Notes under the pieces: model-generated | What the model was told of the DNA's origin: nothing | Databases searched by the model: none | What the model saw: the letters and a program-made list of their open reading frames with translations, nothing else | Translations under genes and position numbers: made by a program | In this document: positions 1 through 7,188 of the stretch, piece after piece | Layout of the letters: each line of letters begins with the position of its first letter | How positions within the stretch are numbered: position 1 is the first letter of the stretch | From: Pedobacter frigiditerrae | Lineage (GTDB): Bacteria; Bacteroidota; Bacteroidia; Sphingobacteriales; Sphingobacteriaceae | NCBI RefSeq assembly: GCF_004331645.1 | Contig: NZ_SJSK01000002.1 | Span: 496,001-560,000 of the forward strand | Length of the DNA: 64,000 bases | Reading direction: 5' to 3'

Positions 1-357
1 TTTAAAAACAACCCAATCATCGGTTTTACTGCCATTTAGATATTGATTCAAATCATCCGCCTTTGGCACCAATACTTCAATGTTAAACTCATTAAATAAA
101 ATTTCGGCTTTAGCTACGGCTTCAATTTCAAAAGAATGAAGAGGCAAAATCGCGTCAACACTTTCATCCAAACAATTGTTTAATAATGTATGAGCAATTG
201 TATCTTCATTTTTCACGCCAAGCGTTTTGAAATGATAATTTGTTGATGAAAGGGACGGCACATCGCCATAATCAGCTAGTATAACATTGTCATCTTTAAA
301 AGCTTTAAGCAGCTTTAATGCGGTTGATGAGTTTCCGCCAGTGATTAATATTTTCAA
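1..357 (-). CDS. ATP-grasp-like protein, N-terminal part (runs off the window)
   Basis: The reverse strand encodes about 119 residues open to the window edge, starting KILITGGNSSTALKLLKAF. This is a Rossmann-like nucleotide or pre-ATP-grasp fold: a glycine-rich turn after the first strand, then VILADYGD. It resembles the N-terminal domain of carbamoyl-phosphate-synthase-like ATP-grasp ligases in Bacteroidetes. The catalytic part is outside the window, so the substrate is unknown. No ATG is available: the frame is open up to a stop near 408, and TTG at 357 is the best start, directly before the conserved KILITGG. It lies 61 bases downstream of the LolD-like gene on the same strand. An NAD-dependent epimerase-like fold is an alternative reading. 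Confidence 0.55.
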   Translation of the reverse strand, partial: MKILITGGNSSTALKLLKAFKDDNVILADYGDVPSLSSTNYHFKTLGVKNEDTIAHTLLNNCLDESVDAILPLHSFEIEAVAKAEILFNEFNIEVLVPKADDLNQYLNGSKTDDWVVFK

Positions 358-379
358 ATTTAAATAATTGAATTTGGAA

Positions 380-411
380 TGGACTATTGAACTAATGACA
401 CCAATGAACTA
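380..411. repeat. 8-bp period tandem repeat, four degenerate units
   Basis: Units TGGACTAT, TGAACTAA, TGACACCA and ATGAACTA follow each other without gaps between the ATP-grasp-like gene and the lolD-like gene. The same octamer style (CAATGAAC, CAATGACA) appears at 47861-47876. It looks like a degenerate intergenic microrepeat, not an operator. Confidence 0.5.
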
Positions 412-418
412 CCTACAT

Positions 419-1069
419 TTATACCACCAAACCGTCTTTCATTGTTACTACCCGATCGCTCATTGTGGCCAAATCCTCATTATGTGTTACAATAACAAAT
501 GTTTGCTTAAAATTATCGCGTAGGTTAACAAATAACTGGTGTAAGGCCTTGGCATTAGCTGAATCTAAGTTACCAGAAGGTTCATCTGCTAAAATAATTG
601 CCGGATTGTTAATGAGCGCCCTTGCTACAGCAATTCTTTGTTGCTCGCCACCAGAAAGTTGATTTGGTTTGTGGTCTGCTCTATCTCTTAAACCTAATAA
701 ATCTAACAATTCAAAGGCTCTTAGTTCTGCCTCTTTTTTACTTTTTTTTGCTATAAATGCTGGAATGCAAATATTTTCAAGAGCTGTAAACTCAGGCAAT
801 AAATGATGGAATTGAAAAATAAACCCAATATTTTGATTTCTGAACACACTTAAAAGATCCCCAGAAAGCTTGTTTACCTTTGTTCCTTTTAACTCTACAA
901 CGCCTTCATCTGGTTTATCTAAACTACCTAATATATGCAGCAAAGTACTTTTACCAGCCCCTGACGCCCCCACAATGCTTACAATTTCTCCTTTTGCAAC
1001 TTCAATATCTACCCCTTTTAAAATTGGTAAACTCCCGTAAGCTTTTTTAATTCCTGTGGCTTTTAGCAT
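419..1069 (-). CDS. lolD: LolD-type ABC transporter ATP-binding protein
   Basis: This 216-residue protein is the ATPase of a MacB/LolCDE-class ABC transporter, which in Gram-negatives extracts lipoproteins from the inner membrane. Walker A (GASGAGKST) lies near residue 34, the Q-loop at [10 protein letters not shown], the ABC signature LSGGEQQR near 138, Walker B with catalytic Glu ([12 protein letters not shown]) near 158, and the switch His in VTHNEDL. Length and the [14 protein letters not shown] stretch are typical of LolD rather than metal or amino-acid importers. No permease gene is adjacent, which is common in Bacteroidetes, so the partner must lie elsewhere. The ATG at 1069 leaves no N-terminal extension. 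The symbol is by family; another MacB-class role is possible. Confidence 0.85.
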   Translation of the reverse strand: MLKATGIKKAYGSLPILKGVDIEVAKGEIVSIVGASGAGKSTLLHILGSLDKPDEGVVELKGTKVNKLSGDLLSVFRNQNIGFIFQFHHLLPEFTALENICIPAFIAKKSKKEAELRAFELLDLLGLRDRADHKPNQLSGGEQQRIAVARALINNPAIILADEPSGNLDSANAKALHQLFVNLRDNFKQTFVIVTHNEDLATMSDRVVTMKDGLVV

Positions 1070-1086
1070 TTGGTAAAGTTACGTAT

Positions 1087-1134
1087 TTGTTAAATTGCTA
1101 CATTGTTAATTTGTTAAATTGTTAAATTGTTTTT
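1087..1134. repeat. 8-bp period tandem repeat (TTGTTAAA), six units
   Basis: Six adjoining octamers (TTGTTAAA, TTGCTACA, TTGTTAAT, TTGTTAAA, TTGTTAAA, TTGTTTTT) fill the gap upstream of the lolD-like gene. Related octamers (TTGTTGAG, CCGTTAAG, TTGTAAAG) recur at 49881-49904. Confidence 0.7.
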
Positions 1135-1200
1135 GGGTTCATTAATAATAAAGCAATCAAACAATATTTAAAAAATATTTGGATATATTAATTTCTTCTA

Positions 1201-1224
1201 TAACTTTGAAGCACAAAGTGCTTT
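1201..1224 (+). promoter_or_regulatory. Promoter -7 element with overlapping palindromic operator
   Basis: TAACTTTG at 1201-1208 matches the Bacteroidetes -7 consensus TAnnTTTG. It overlaps a 22-bp site at 1203-1224 that reads ACTTTGAA, three variable bases, CAAAGT, one base, CTTT. ACTTTG and CAAAGT form an inverted repeat. A near-identical site lies at 2180-2201. Overlap with the -7 box implies repression. The likely binder is the winged-helix protein encoded at 1866-2162, but that is inference. Confidence 0.6.
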
Positions 1225-1227
1225 AAT

Positions 1228-1866
1228 ATGAATAATCAAGAAGAACAATTGAATGCATTGAGCGACATTAGAAAAATGATGGATCGCTCTTCTAGATTTA
1301 TTTCTTTAAGTGGTTTATCTGGTGTTTTTGCTGGAATAACCGGCTTAGTTGGAGCTTATTTGGCACATTTAGAATTAAAAAAGTATGTTGGCAAAACTTA
1401 TGATTACGCAACTAGTACAGATGCAGGTGCTGATATAGAAGCCAATCTGATAAAAATTGCCTTTGGTGTTTTATTTGTTGCTTTAGCAGGAGGTTTTCTA
1501 TTCACGCTTCGTCAGACCAAGAAAAACAATCTTCCATTTTGGGATAAGACCTCTAGAGCTCTTTTAGTTAATCTAGCAATTCCTTTAATTGCGGGCGCAT
1601 TTTTCATCCTTGCCTTATTATTTAACACGACTGGAGGTGCTGCCTTAGTTGCGCCGACCTGTTTAGTATTTTATGGCTTAGCTTTAATTAACGCCAGTAA
1701 ATACACCTATACTGATATTCGTTTTTTAGGCATTTGTGAGGTTATATTGGGAATAATTGCTTTGTTTAACATTGGTTACGGACTCTACTTTTGGGCTTTT
1801 GGATTTGGTGTTTTACACATCATTTATGGCTTTATCATGTATTTTAAATACGAAAGGACAAAGTAA
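1228..1866 (+). CDS. Conserved multi-pass membrane protein of unknown function
   Basis: This 212-residue protein has an N-terminal amphipathic stretch (NNQEEQLNALSDIRKMMDRSS) and about six hydrophobic segments: near residues 27-48, 72-92, 112-132, 137-155, 165-180 and 185-205. I do not recognise a catalytic motif. Its stop overlaps the start of the winged-helix gene (TAATG), so the two are probably translationally coupled. The palindrome at the promoter suggests control by that regulator. This pairing is familiar from Bacteroidetes genomes, but the function of the membrane protein is unknown to me. Confidence 0.8.
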   Translation: MNNQEEQLNALSDIRKMMDRSSRFISLSGLSGVFAGITGLVGAYLAHLELKKYVGKTYDYATSTDAGADIEANLIKIAFGVLFVALAGGFLFTLRQTKKNNLPFWDKTSRALLVNLAIPLIAGAFFILALLFNTTGGAALVAPTCLVFYGLALINASKYTYTDIRFLGICEVILGIIALFNIGYGLYFWAFGFGVLHIIYGFIMYFKYERTK

Positions 1867-2162
1867 TGGTAAATCCAATTGGAGCACTTAATAAGATATT
1901 TGATAGCAGGATAAGACTTGGTGTCATGTCTATCTTAGTCGTAAACGATTCTGTAAGTTTTAACGAATTAAAACAAATGTTAGAATTAACGGATGGCAAC
2001 CTTGCTTCTCACCTAAATACTTTAGAACAAGCAGAATATATTAAAGTGCAAAAGGCATTTATTGGTCGTAAAACCAACACCACTTATCTAATTACAGAGT
2101 TAGGCAAACAAGCTTTTAAAGCACATCTGGATGCTTTAGAAAAAATGATAAAAGGGATTTAA
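1866..2162 (+). CDS. Winged-helix DNA-binding transcriptional regulator
   Basis: The 98-residue protein is a single winged-helix domain of the HTH_34/MarR-ArsR-like type. It has an N-terminal helix (LNKIFDSRIRLGVMSILVV), the pair SFNELKQMLELTDGNLASHLNTLEQAEYI for helix-turn-helix, and a wing (VQKAFIGRKTNTTYLITELGKQAF). There is no ligand domain or metal-binding cysteine. The start codon overlaps the stop of the membrane-protein gene by one base. I infer that it represses its own operon and the next transcription unit through the twin palindromes at 1203-1224 and 2180-2201. Confidence 0.85.
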   Translation: MVNPIGALNKIFDSRIRLGVMSILVVNDSVSFNELKQMLELTDGNLASHLNTLEQAEYIKVQKAFIGRKTNTTYLITELGKQAFKAHLDALEKMIKGI

Positions 2163-2179
2163 TTTTTTTTTAACCTTAT

Positions 2180-2201
2180 ACTTTGAATTTCAAAGTACTT
2201 T
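2180..2201 (+). promoter_or_regulatory. Second copy of the ACTTTGAA-n3-CAAAGT operator
   Basis: The core ACTTTGAATTTCAAAGT is a perfect inverted repeat (ACTTTGA, ATT, TCAAAGT) followed by ACTTT. It matches the site at 1203-1224 in 18 of 22 positions, with identical spacing. It lies 13 bases upstream of the ATG at 2214, in a gap of only 51 bases after the regulator gene, so it probably controls the downstream pair of membrane-protein genes. Confidence 0.6.
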
Positions 2202-2213
2202 TAAAATATCAGA

Positions 2214-2531
2214 ATGGAAAATCAAGAAAACAATTCAATTATTAAATTAGCAATATTTTGCTTTAAATATTCGCTTATTATAGGCACTCTACTCTTCCTA
2301 TCTTCTTTTATAGTAAGAAATGAAATAATCCCTCTCTTCGGCTTCTTCTATGTCTGTTTAGCAGTAGTCATAAATCTATTTGTCTTATTGGCTCTTTTAA
2401 TCACGCTTATTTCCACCTCCGAGAACCGAATCCAGCTGGTTAGAGCAATGGGTTTATTATTAGTAAATATCCCTATTGCCCTATTTTACTTCTGGTTTCT
2501 TATAGAATATCCATCAATCTTTAATCAATAA
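2214..2531 (+). CDS. Small three-helix membrane protein, unknown function
   Basis: The 105-residue protein has three hydrophobic segments (about residues 12-34, 40-66 and 78-98) and a short charged N-terminus. No motif of known function is visible. It lies 4 bases before the DUF4173 gene, so the two are almost certainly co-transcribed from the region of the 2180-2201 palindrome. It may be an accessory subunit of the DUF4173 protein; that is inference from spacing only. Confidence 0.7.
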   Translation: MENQENNSIIKLAIFCFKYSLIIGTLLFLSSFIVRNEIIPLFGFFYVCLAVVINLFVLLALLITLISTSENRIQLVRAMGLLLVNIPIALFYFWFLIEYPSIFNQ

Positions 2532-2535
2532 ATAA

Positions 2536-4197
2536 ATGAAAAAACAAATAGACCTACAACTCATTGCCATATTTGGCGGTGGTTTACTTTTCAACTTCCT
2601 TTTTTGGATGGAGCGTTTAGCTTTGAACCTCCTACTCTACTCTTTATTTATATTTATTGTTTTATTTGTCGATAAGGCAACGCCTAAAAACAAAAGAGTG
2701 CTTTTTGCTGCTGTTTCGCATTTATTGGCAGCATTGCTAGTAGTCTACAATCAATCTGTCTTAACAATTATTTCATATTACTTAAGCTTATTTATATTTA
2801 TCGGCTTTGTCCACATGCAACAATTGAGAAGCGTTTTTACTGCTTTATTTGCTGCAGTCCTGCAATTAACCATAGGCCCAATTAATTTGGTTAAAAAATT
2901 AATTGGTGTAAAACTTGGAAGATTTTCTTTGAAACCAATTATAAGACCCATTAAGTACATCATCATTCCAATTATTGTACTTATTTTCTTTAGCATATTA
3001 TATAGTATAGCAAATCCTGTTTTTGCTAAGTATTTAGAAATTATCGCAAATAATATTGGCAGTTTCATCACTTCCGTGTACACTTTCATTTTTGGCGAAC
3101 TAAGTGTATTAAGATTTATGCACATTGTTTTAGGCATTCTATTTACTGCAGGAATTATCATCAAGTTCAAAGATGATGGCTTAGAAAAAGCTGAATTAAC
3201 TTTAGAAGAAAAAATGATTCGCAAAAAGAGAAATCTCAAAAAATTCTCTTTTGGTTATGAGATAACTGCAATATTTGCGGGCAAATTAATGAAGAAAAAC
3301 ATGGCACTTAAAACCGAAAATATCATCGGGATTATATCCTTTGCTGCGTTAAATCTTTTAATACTATCTCTAAACACCATTGATGTTTCTACACTCTGGC
3401 TAGGCAATGTTTCAAGCATAAAAACAGTGAATTACTCTGCAGAATTACACGAAGGAACCAATGCTTTAATTATGAGCATCGTATTGGCAATGCTTGTGAT
3501 TATTTATTTCTTTAGTGGAAACCTTAACTTTTTTAGTAGAAATAAAACCATAAGGATATTAGCTTATGTCTGGATCATTCAAAATGCATTTTTAGTATCA
3601 TCTGTACTATTAAGAGATTACAATTATGTAGATATGCATGGTTTAACTTATAAAAGGATTGGTGTTTTAGTCTTCCTGATTCTTTGCACCATTGGCTTAA
3701 TAACAGTTTACATTAAAGTTGCACAACAAAAAACATTGTTTTACTTATTTAAAACCAATGGTTTTGTTTGGTATAGCTTATTGTTGATTGCAGGACTAGT
3801 AAACTGGGATGTTTTTATTGTTAACTACAACATTAACAATAGAAATAATATCACTTTAGATTTAGACCATTTGTTAGATATGTCTGATAAGACATTGCCC
3901 TTATTAGATAAGAACAGGAATTTGCTCAAAAAATATGTTTCTCAATCTAGTTACGCAACTAGGTACGATTACACTGAAGTTGTACCAGATACTGCTGCAA
4001 TTGCTCAAGTAAAAACACCTGTAGATACTGTTCAGTTAAATATAGAGAGGACAAAAAGGCAACTTAAAAATTTTGATGATGACCTTGACGGAAGAATTGA
4101 AAGGTTTAATAAACAGTATGAAGAAACATCTTGGCTGTCTTGGAATTATAGGGATTGGCAAACGAGCGAATATTTTAGATTTAAGAAGAAAGATTAG
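2536..4197 (+). CDS. DUF4173 family membrane protein
   Basis: This 553-residue protein has about 12 hydrophobic segments in its first 430 residues and a charged C-terminal tail with predicted helix (QLNIERTKRQLKNFDDDLDGRIERF). The stretch LHEGTNALIMSIVLAMLVI, followed by a helix ending in NLNFFSRNKTIRILAYVWIIQNAFL, is characteristic of DUF4173. The family has no established biochemical role. It is the last gene of the unit with the small membrane protein at 2214, and by the shared palindrome belongs to the same predicted regulon as the winged-helix protein. Confidence 0.75.
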   Translation: MKKQIDLQLIAIFGGGLLFNFLFWMERLALNLLLYSLFIFIVLFVDKATPKNKRVLFAAVSHLLAALLVVYNQSVLTIISYYLSLFIFIGFVHMQQLRSVFTALFAAVLQLTIGPINLVKKLIGVKLGRFSLKPIIRPIKYIIIPIIVLIFFSILYSIANPVFAKYLEIIANNIGSFITSVYTFIFGELSVLRFMHIVLGILFTAGIIIKFKDDGLEKAELTLEEKMIRKKRNLKKFSFGYEITAIFAGKLMKKNMALKTENIIGIISFAALNLLILSLNTIDVSTLWLGNVSSIKTVNYSAELHEGTNALIMSIVLAMLVIIYFFSGNLNFFSRNKTIRILAYVWIIQNAFLVSSVLLRDYNYVDMHGLTYKRIGVLVFLILCTIGLITVYIKVAQQKTLFYLFKTNGFVWYSLLLIAGLVNWDVFIVNYNINNRNNITLDLDHLLDMSDKTLPLLDKNRNLLKKYVSQSSYATRYDYTEVVPDTAAIAQVKTPVDTVQLNIERTKRQLKNFDDDLDGRIERFNKQYEETSWLSWNYRDWQTSEYFRFKKKD

Positions 4198-4232
4198 AAA
4201 AGCTCCATAAGAGTCCATTGGGGACAATGACA

Positions 4233-4269
4233 GTGAAACGATTAGTTTTAGTCTGGCTATTCGTTTCAC
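4233..4269. repeat. Perfect 9-bp inverted repeat, 19-base loop
   Basis: GTGAAACGA (4233-4241) and TCGTTTCAC (4261-4269) are perfect complements, and TAG/CTA can pair inside the loop. No T-tract follows, so it is not an ordinary intrinsic terminator. It sits in the 245-base gap between the convergent DUF4173 and ROK genes, where I see no gene. Confidence 0.5.
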
Positions 4270-4442
4270 CCTATTTATCGAGATCCACTACTATCACGAT
4301 TAAAAAATAAGGACCTACTGCTATATTTAGTATTGATAGTTAAGACGTGATTCATATTTATGAAATAAAACAACCTTCAGATTGACATAAATTAGGTTCT
4401 AGTAATCAATAAGGTATAACCATTTGAAGCCATTCTTATTTA

Positions 4443-5696
4443 TCAACCCATCGGCTTTTTTGCCCTTTTGATTAAGGCCTCTAAAAATTGATCGATTCCA
4501 GATGCTGTATAGCCCAACAGTCTTGAATTTTCGCCAAGTTCAGAAGAGTTAATCATTGTTTTCTCTCTAATTTGGGTCATACAGTACATATTTATAGCTT
4601 GCTGCATGGGTAAAGTAATGTATTGTTTGGCTTCGGCAATTTTGCCACTTAAAATAATCAATTCTGGATTAAACAATTGGATCAGCATGGAGATTCCTTT
4701 ACCCATGTACGTACCCACATTCGACAATAACTGGATGGCATATTGATCGCCCTTATTGGCCGCCTTAATAATTACAGATGGTTCAATCCTTTCCAATTCT
4801 TCGTTAGAAAGTGTGTTTAGCATAGAGTTTTTACCCGATAAAATACCTTCTTTAGCCATTTCTGACAAGGCATTTCCTGAAGCTATTGTTTCTAAACAGC
4901 CATGTTTGCCACAATAACATAATGCGCCGTTTTCAACAAAAGGAATATGTCCTAGTTCTCCAGAAAAGCCACAGGTTCCCTGCCTCAATTTGCCATCCAT
5001 AATAATACCTAAGCCAACTCCCCAATCCATTAATAATACAAGCACATTTTTTTTGTCTTTAGCCATACCATGCGTAAATTCTGCCATAGACGAACCGTTC
5101 ACATCATTTTGTATCACAACAGGTATATTTAACAGTTTTTCGAATGCGGCAGTTAAGGAAATATTCTCGCCATCACTTAAAAAGTAACTGTAATTTTCTC
5201 CCTTTTCAGCATCAATTAAGCCGGGCATCCCTATACTACAACCAATCAACTGCTTCCAATCAATACCTGCCGATTTTAAAATAGCTTGTAGGTTGGCGTG
5301 TAGAATATTAAAAAAATCAGTTCTACTTTTTGAGATCGGTAGCAGAATGGCTTTAACATCTAGTATAAAGTTATAATTATTATCTATAATGGCTATTTTG
5401 GTGTGAAATAACTCAATATCAACACAGAGGATCATGATTTTCTTATCCTTTAGTCGATAAAGTTCAGGTTTTCGACCACCAATGGATACCCCATAACCAT
5501 TTTTTTCAACCCAATCTTCATTAATCAGCGATGTTAAGAGTTTCAATAAACTCGGTGTGCTCATATCCATTGCTTTACATAAAGTAGAAACCGAAGCAGT
5601 CTCTAAGTTAAAAAAATGTTTAATGAGCCTGTGCTTGTGAATTGACTGCTTATTGCTGCTGTCTAAAATTAAGTGATTTAATAGGTTAAGATTCAT
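4443..5696 (-). CDS. ROK-family transcriptional regulator
   Basis: This 417-residue protein has an N-terminal winged helix (about 20-70: VSTLCKAMDMSTPSLLKLLTSLINEDWVEK) and a ROK domain. The zinc site is visible as CYCGKHGC (C260, C262, C267) with GELGHIP upstream. The phosphate-binding motif of ROK kinases (DIGGTK-like) is degenerate here: VDIELFHTK. It is therefore a sugar-responsive regulator of the NagC/Mlc/XylR type, not a kinase. It is divergent from the Gfo/Idh/MocA-DUF1080 operon across 183 bases that hold an AT-rich inverted repeat at 5808-5831. It probably represses that operon until a sugar binds. The ligand cannot be read from sequence. Confidence 0.85.
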   Translation of the reverse strand: MNLNLLNHLILDSSNKQSIHKHRLIKHFFNLETASVSTLCKAMDMSTPSLLKLLTSLINEDWVEKNGYGVSIGGRKPELYRLKDKKIMILCVDIELFHTKIAIIDNNYNFILDVKAILLPISKSRTDFFNILHANLQAILKSAGIDWKQLIGCSIGMPGLIDAEKGENYSYFLSDGENISLTAAFEKLLNIPVVIQNDVNGSSMAEFTHGMAKDKKNVLVLLMDWGVGLGIIMDGKLRQGTCGFSGELGHIPFVENGALCYCGKHGCLETIASGNALSEMAKEGILSGKNSMLNTLSNEELERIEPSVIIKAANKGDQYAIQLLSNVGTYMGKGISMLIQLFNPELIILSGKIAEAKQYITLPMQQAINMYCMTQIREKTMINSSELGENSRLLGYTASGIDQFLEALIKRAKKPMG

Positions 5697-5807
5697 ATTT
5701 ATAACTGTACTATTTTGATAAATATAGATAACTTATATTAAAATTTTATAAAACTTTTTTTAATACATAAATAAATTATTAATGTTTTGTCTTTACAATA
5801 GTTATTT

Positions 5808-5831
5808 CCTAATATTATGTAATTAATTAGG
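5808..5831. promoter_or_regulatory. Candidate operator of the ROK regulator
   Basis: CCTAAT (5808-5813) and ATTAGG (5826-5831) form an inverted repeat with a 12-base AT-rich centre; flanking TTAT and TAA extend the symmetry imperfectly. ROK regulators such as NagC and Mlc bind AT-rich palindromes of about this length. It sits between the divergent ROK gene and the oxidoreductase operon. No clean TAnnTTTG box was seen nearby. Confidence 0.35.
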
Positions 5832-5879
5832 ATAATGTTTTCAAACAACGATTATGCAATTAGATTAAATGAAAACCAA

Positions 5880-7166
5880 ATGAAAACCAAAAAAGAACCA
5901 CAAAAATCACAAAACTCCAGACGAGATTTTATCAAAAAATCTGCAATCGCCCTGGCTACATTTACCATTATCCCTCGGCATGTAATCGGAGGGCAAGGGT
6001 TTATTGCTCCTAGTGATAAACTTACCAAAGCCGTAATAGGTGTTGGAGGTATGGGAAGAGGTCATTTTGCTTACGAAGGCACACAGGTAGTTGCCATTTG
6101 TGATGTTGACCAGAACCACCTTAAACAAGCTGCTTCTATGCTAGATAAAGGCGTAAAAACATTTAGTGATTATAGAGAACTCATACAATTACCCGAAGTA
6201 GACATTGTACACATTGCCACCCCGCCACATTGGCATGGTATTATGGCTGTAGATGCTGCAAATGCAGGAAAAGATATCTGGTGTGAAAAACCAATGACCC
6301 ATACCATAGGTGAAGGGAAAAGAGTTGTGGAAGCCGTAAAGCAACATGGCAGAATGTTTAGACTAAATACGTGGTTTAGGTTTAAAGATACCTTTTACGG
6401 GATGGGTACAACCGTAAAACCAATTAAAAAACTGGTAGATAGCGGTATGTTGGGCTGGCCATTAAAAGTAATAGTAAGTAAACATACAGGCTACGATTGG
6501 AAGTTTTACTGGGTTGGCAAAGATCATTTAGCGCCTCAGCCTGTACCGGCAGAACTAGATTATAACGCATGGTTAGGCCCTGCGCCTTATAAACCTTACA
6601 ATGCACACCGTGTTCACCAAACTTTTAGGGGCTATTGGGATTATGATGGTGGTGGCTTAAGTGATATGGGGCAACATTATATCGACCCGATTCAATACTT
6701 TTTAGGTAAGGATGATACCAATCCAATTTCTGTAGAAGTTGATGCGCCACAACAACATGCTGATGCAGTAGGCATTTGGCGCAGGATTACCTATACCTAT
6801 GCCGATGGGTGCCAGATTATTTTGGATGGTGAAGGTAAAGATGCCAATGTACCTTATATAGAAGGTCCAAAAGGTAAATTGTATCCAGGTTTTAAATCTG
6901 ATATCCCTGATCTGGAACGTAAATTGGCGCAATTCCCCGATCCTGACCCTGAGATTGTAGAGTTTTCAGAATCGGTAAGAACGAGGAAAAAATTCGCTTT
7001 AAATGAAGAGAACGGACATCGTTCATGCAACATTGTAAATATTGGTTTGGCTGCCTTAAGATTAGGAAGATCGTTAAAGTTCGACCCGGTTAAGCAAGAA
7101 TTTGTAGATGACGAGGCTGCTAACAAATTAATTAATCCCGTAATGCGTGCACCATTTTCTATTTAA
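5880..7166 (+). CDS. Gfo/Idh/MocA family oxidoreductase, Tat-exported
   Basis: This 428-residue NAD(P)-dependent oxidoreductase has a twin-arginine signal (SRRDFIKKSAIALATF), a Rossmann domain from about residue 45 (AVIGVGGMGRG), the catalytic EKP motif (WCEKPMTHTIGEGK), and the C-terminal alpha/beta substrate domain (DYDGGGLSDMGQHYIDPIQYF). The frame is open from an ATG at 5835, but I chose the ATG at 5880. From there SRR begins at residue 13, exactly as in the paralogue at 10692, and the 5835 start abuts the inverted repeat at 5808-5831. It is the first gene of the operon. Periplasmic members next to DUF1080 proteins are associated with oxidation of glycosides to 3-keto glycosides; the substrate is unknown. 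Confidence 0.85.
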   Translation: MKTKKEPQKSQNSRRDFIKKSAIALATFTIIPRHVIGGQGFIAPSDKLTKAVIGVGGMGRGHFAYEGTQVVAICDVDQNHLKQAASMLDKGVKTFSDYRELIQLPEVDIVHIATPPHWHGIMAVDAANAGKDIWCEKPMTHTIGEGKRVVEAVKQHGRMFRLNTWFRFKDTFYGMGTTVKPIKKLVDSGMLGWPLKVIVSKHTGYDWKFYWVGKDHLAPQPVPAELDYNAWLGPAPYKPYNAHRVHQTFRGYWDYDGGGLSDMGQHYIDPIQYFLGKDDTNPISVEVDAPQQHADAVGIWRRITYTYADGCQIILDGEGKDANVPYIEGPKGKLYPGFKSDIPDLERKLAQFPDPDPEIVEFSESVRTRKKFALNEENGHRSCNIVNIGLAALRLGRSLKFDPVKQEFVDDEAANKLINPVMRAPFSI

Positions 7167-7188
7167 GACATCCCAAAATACGACGATC

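Noticed and set aside
4443-5696. ROK protein as a sugar kinase
   Set aside because: It has an N-terminal winged helix and its phosphate motif is degenerate, so a regulator is the better reading.
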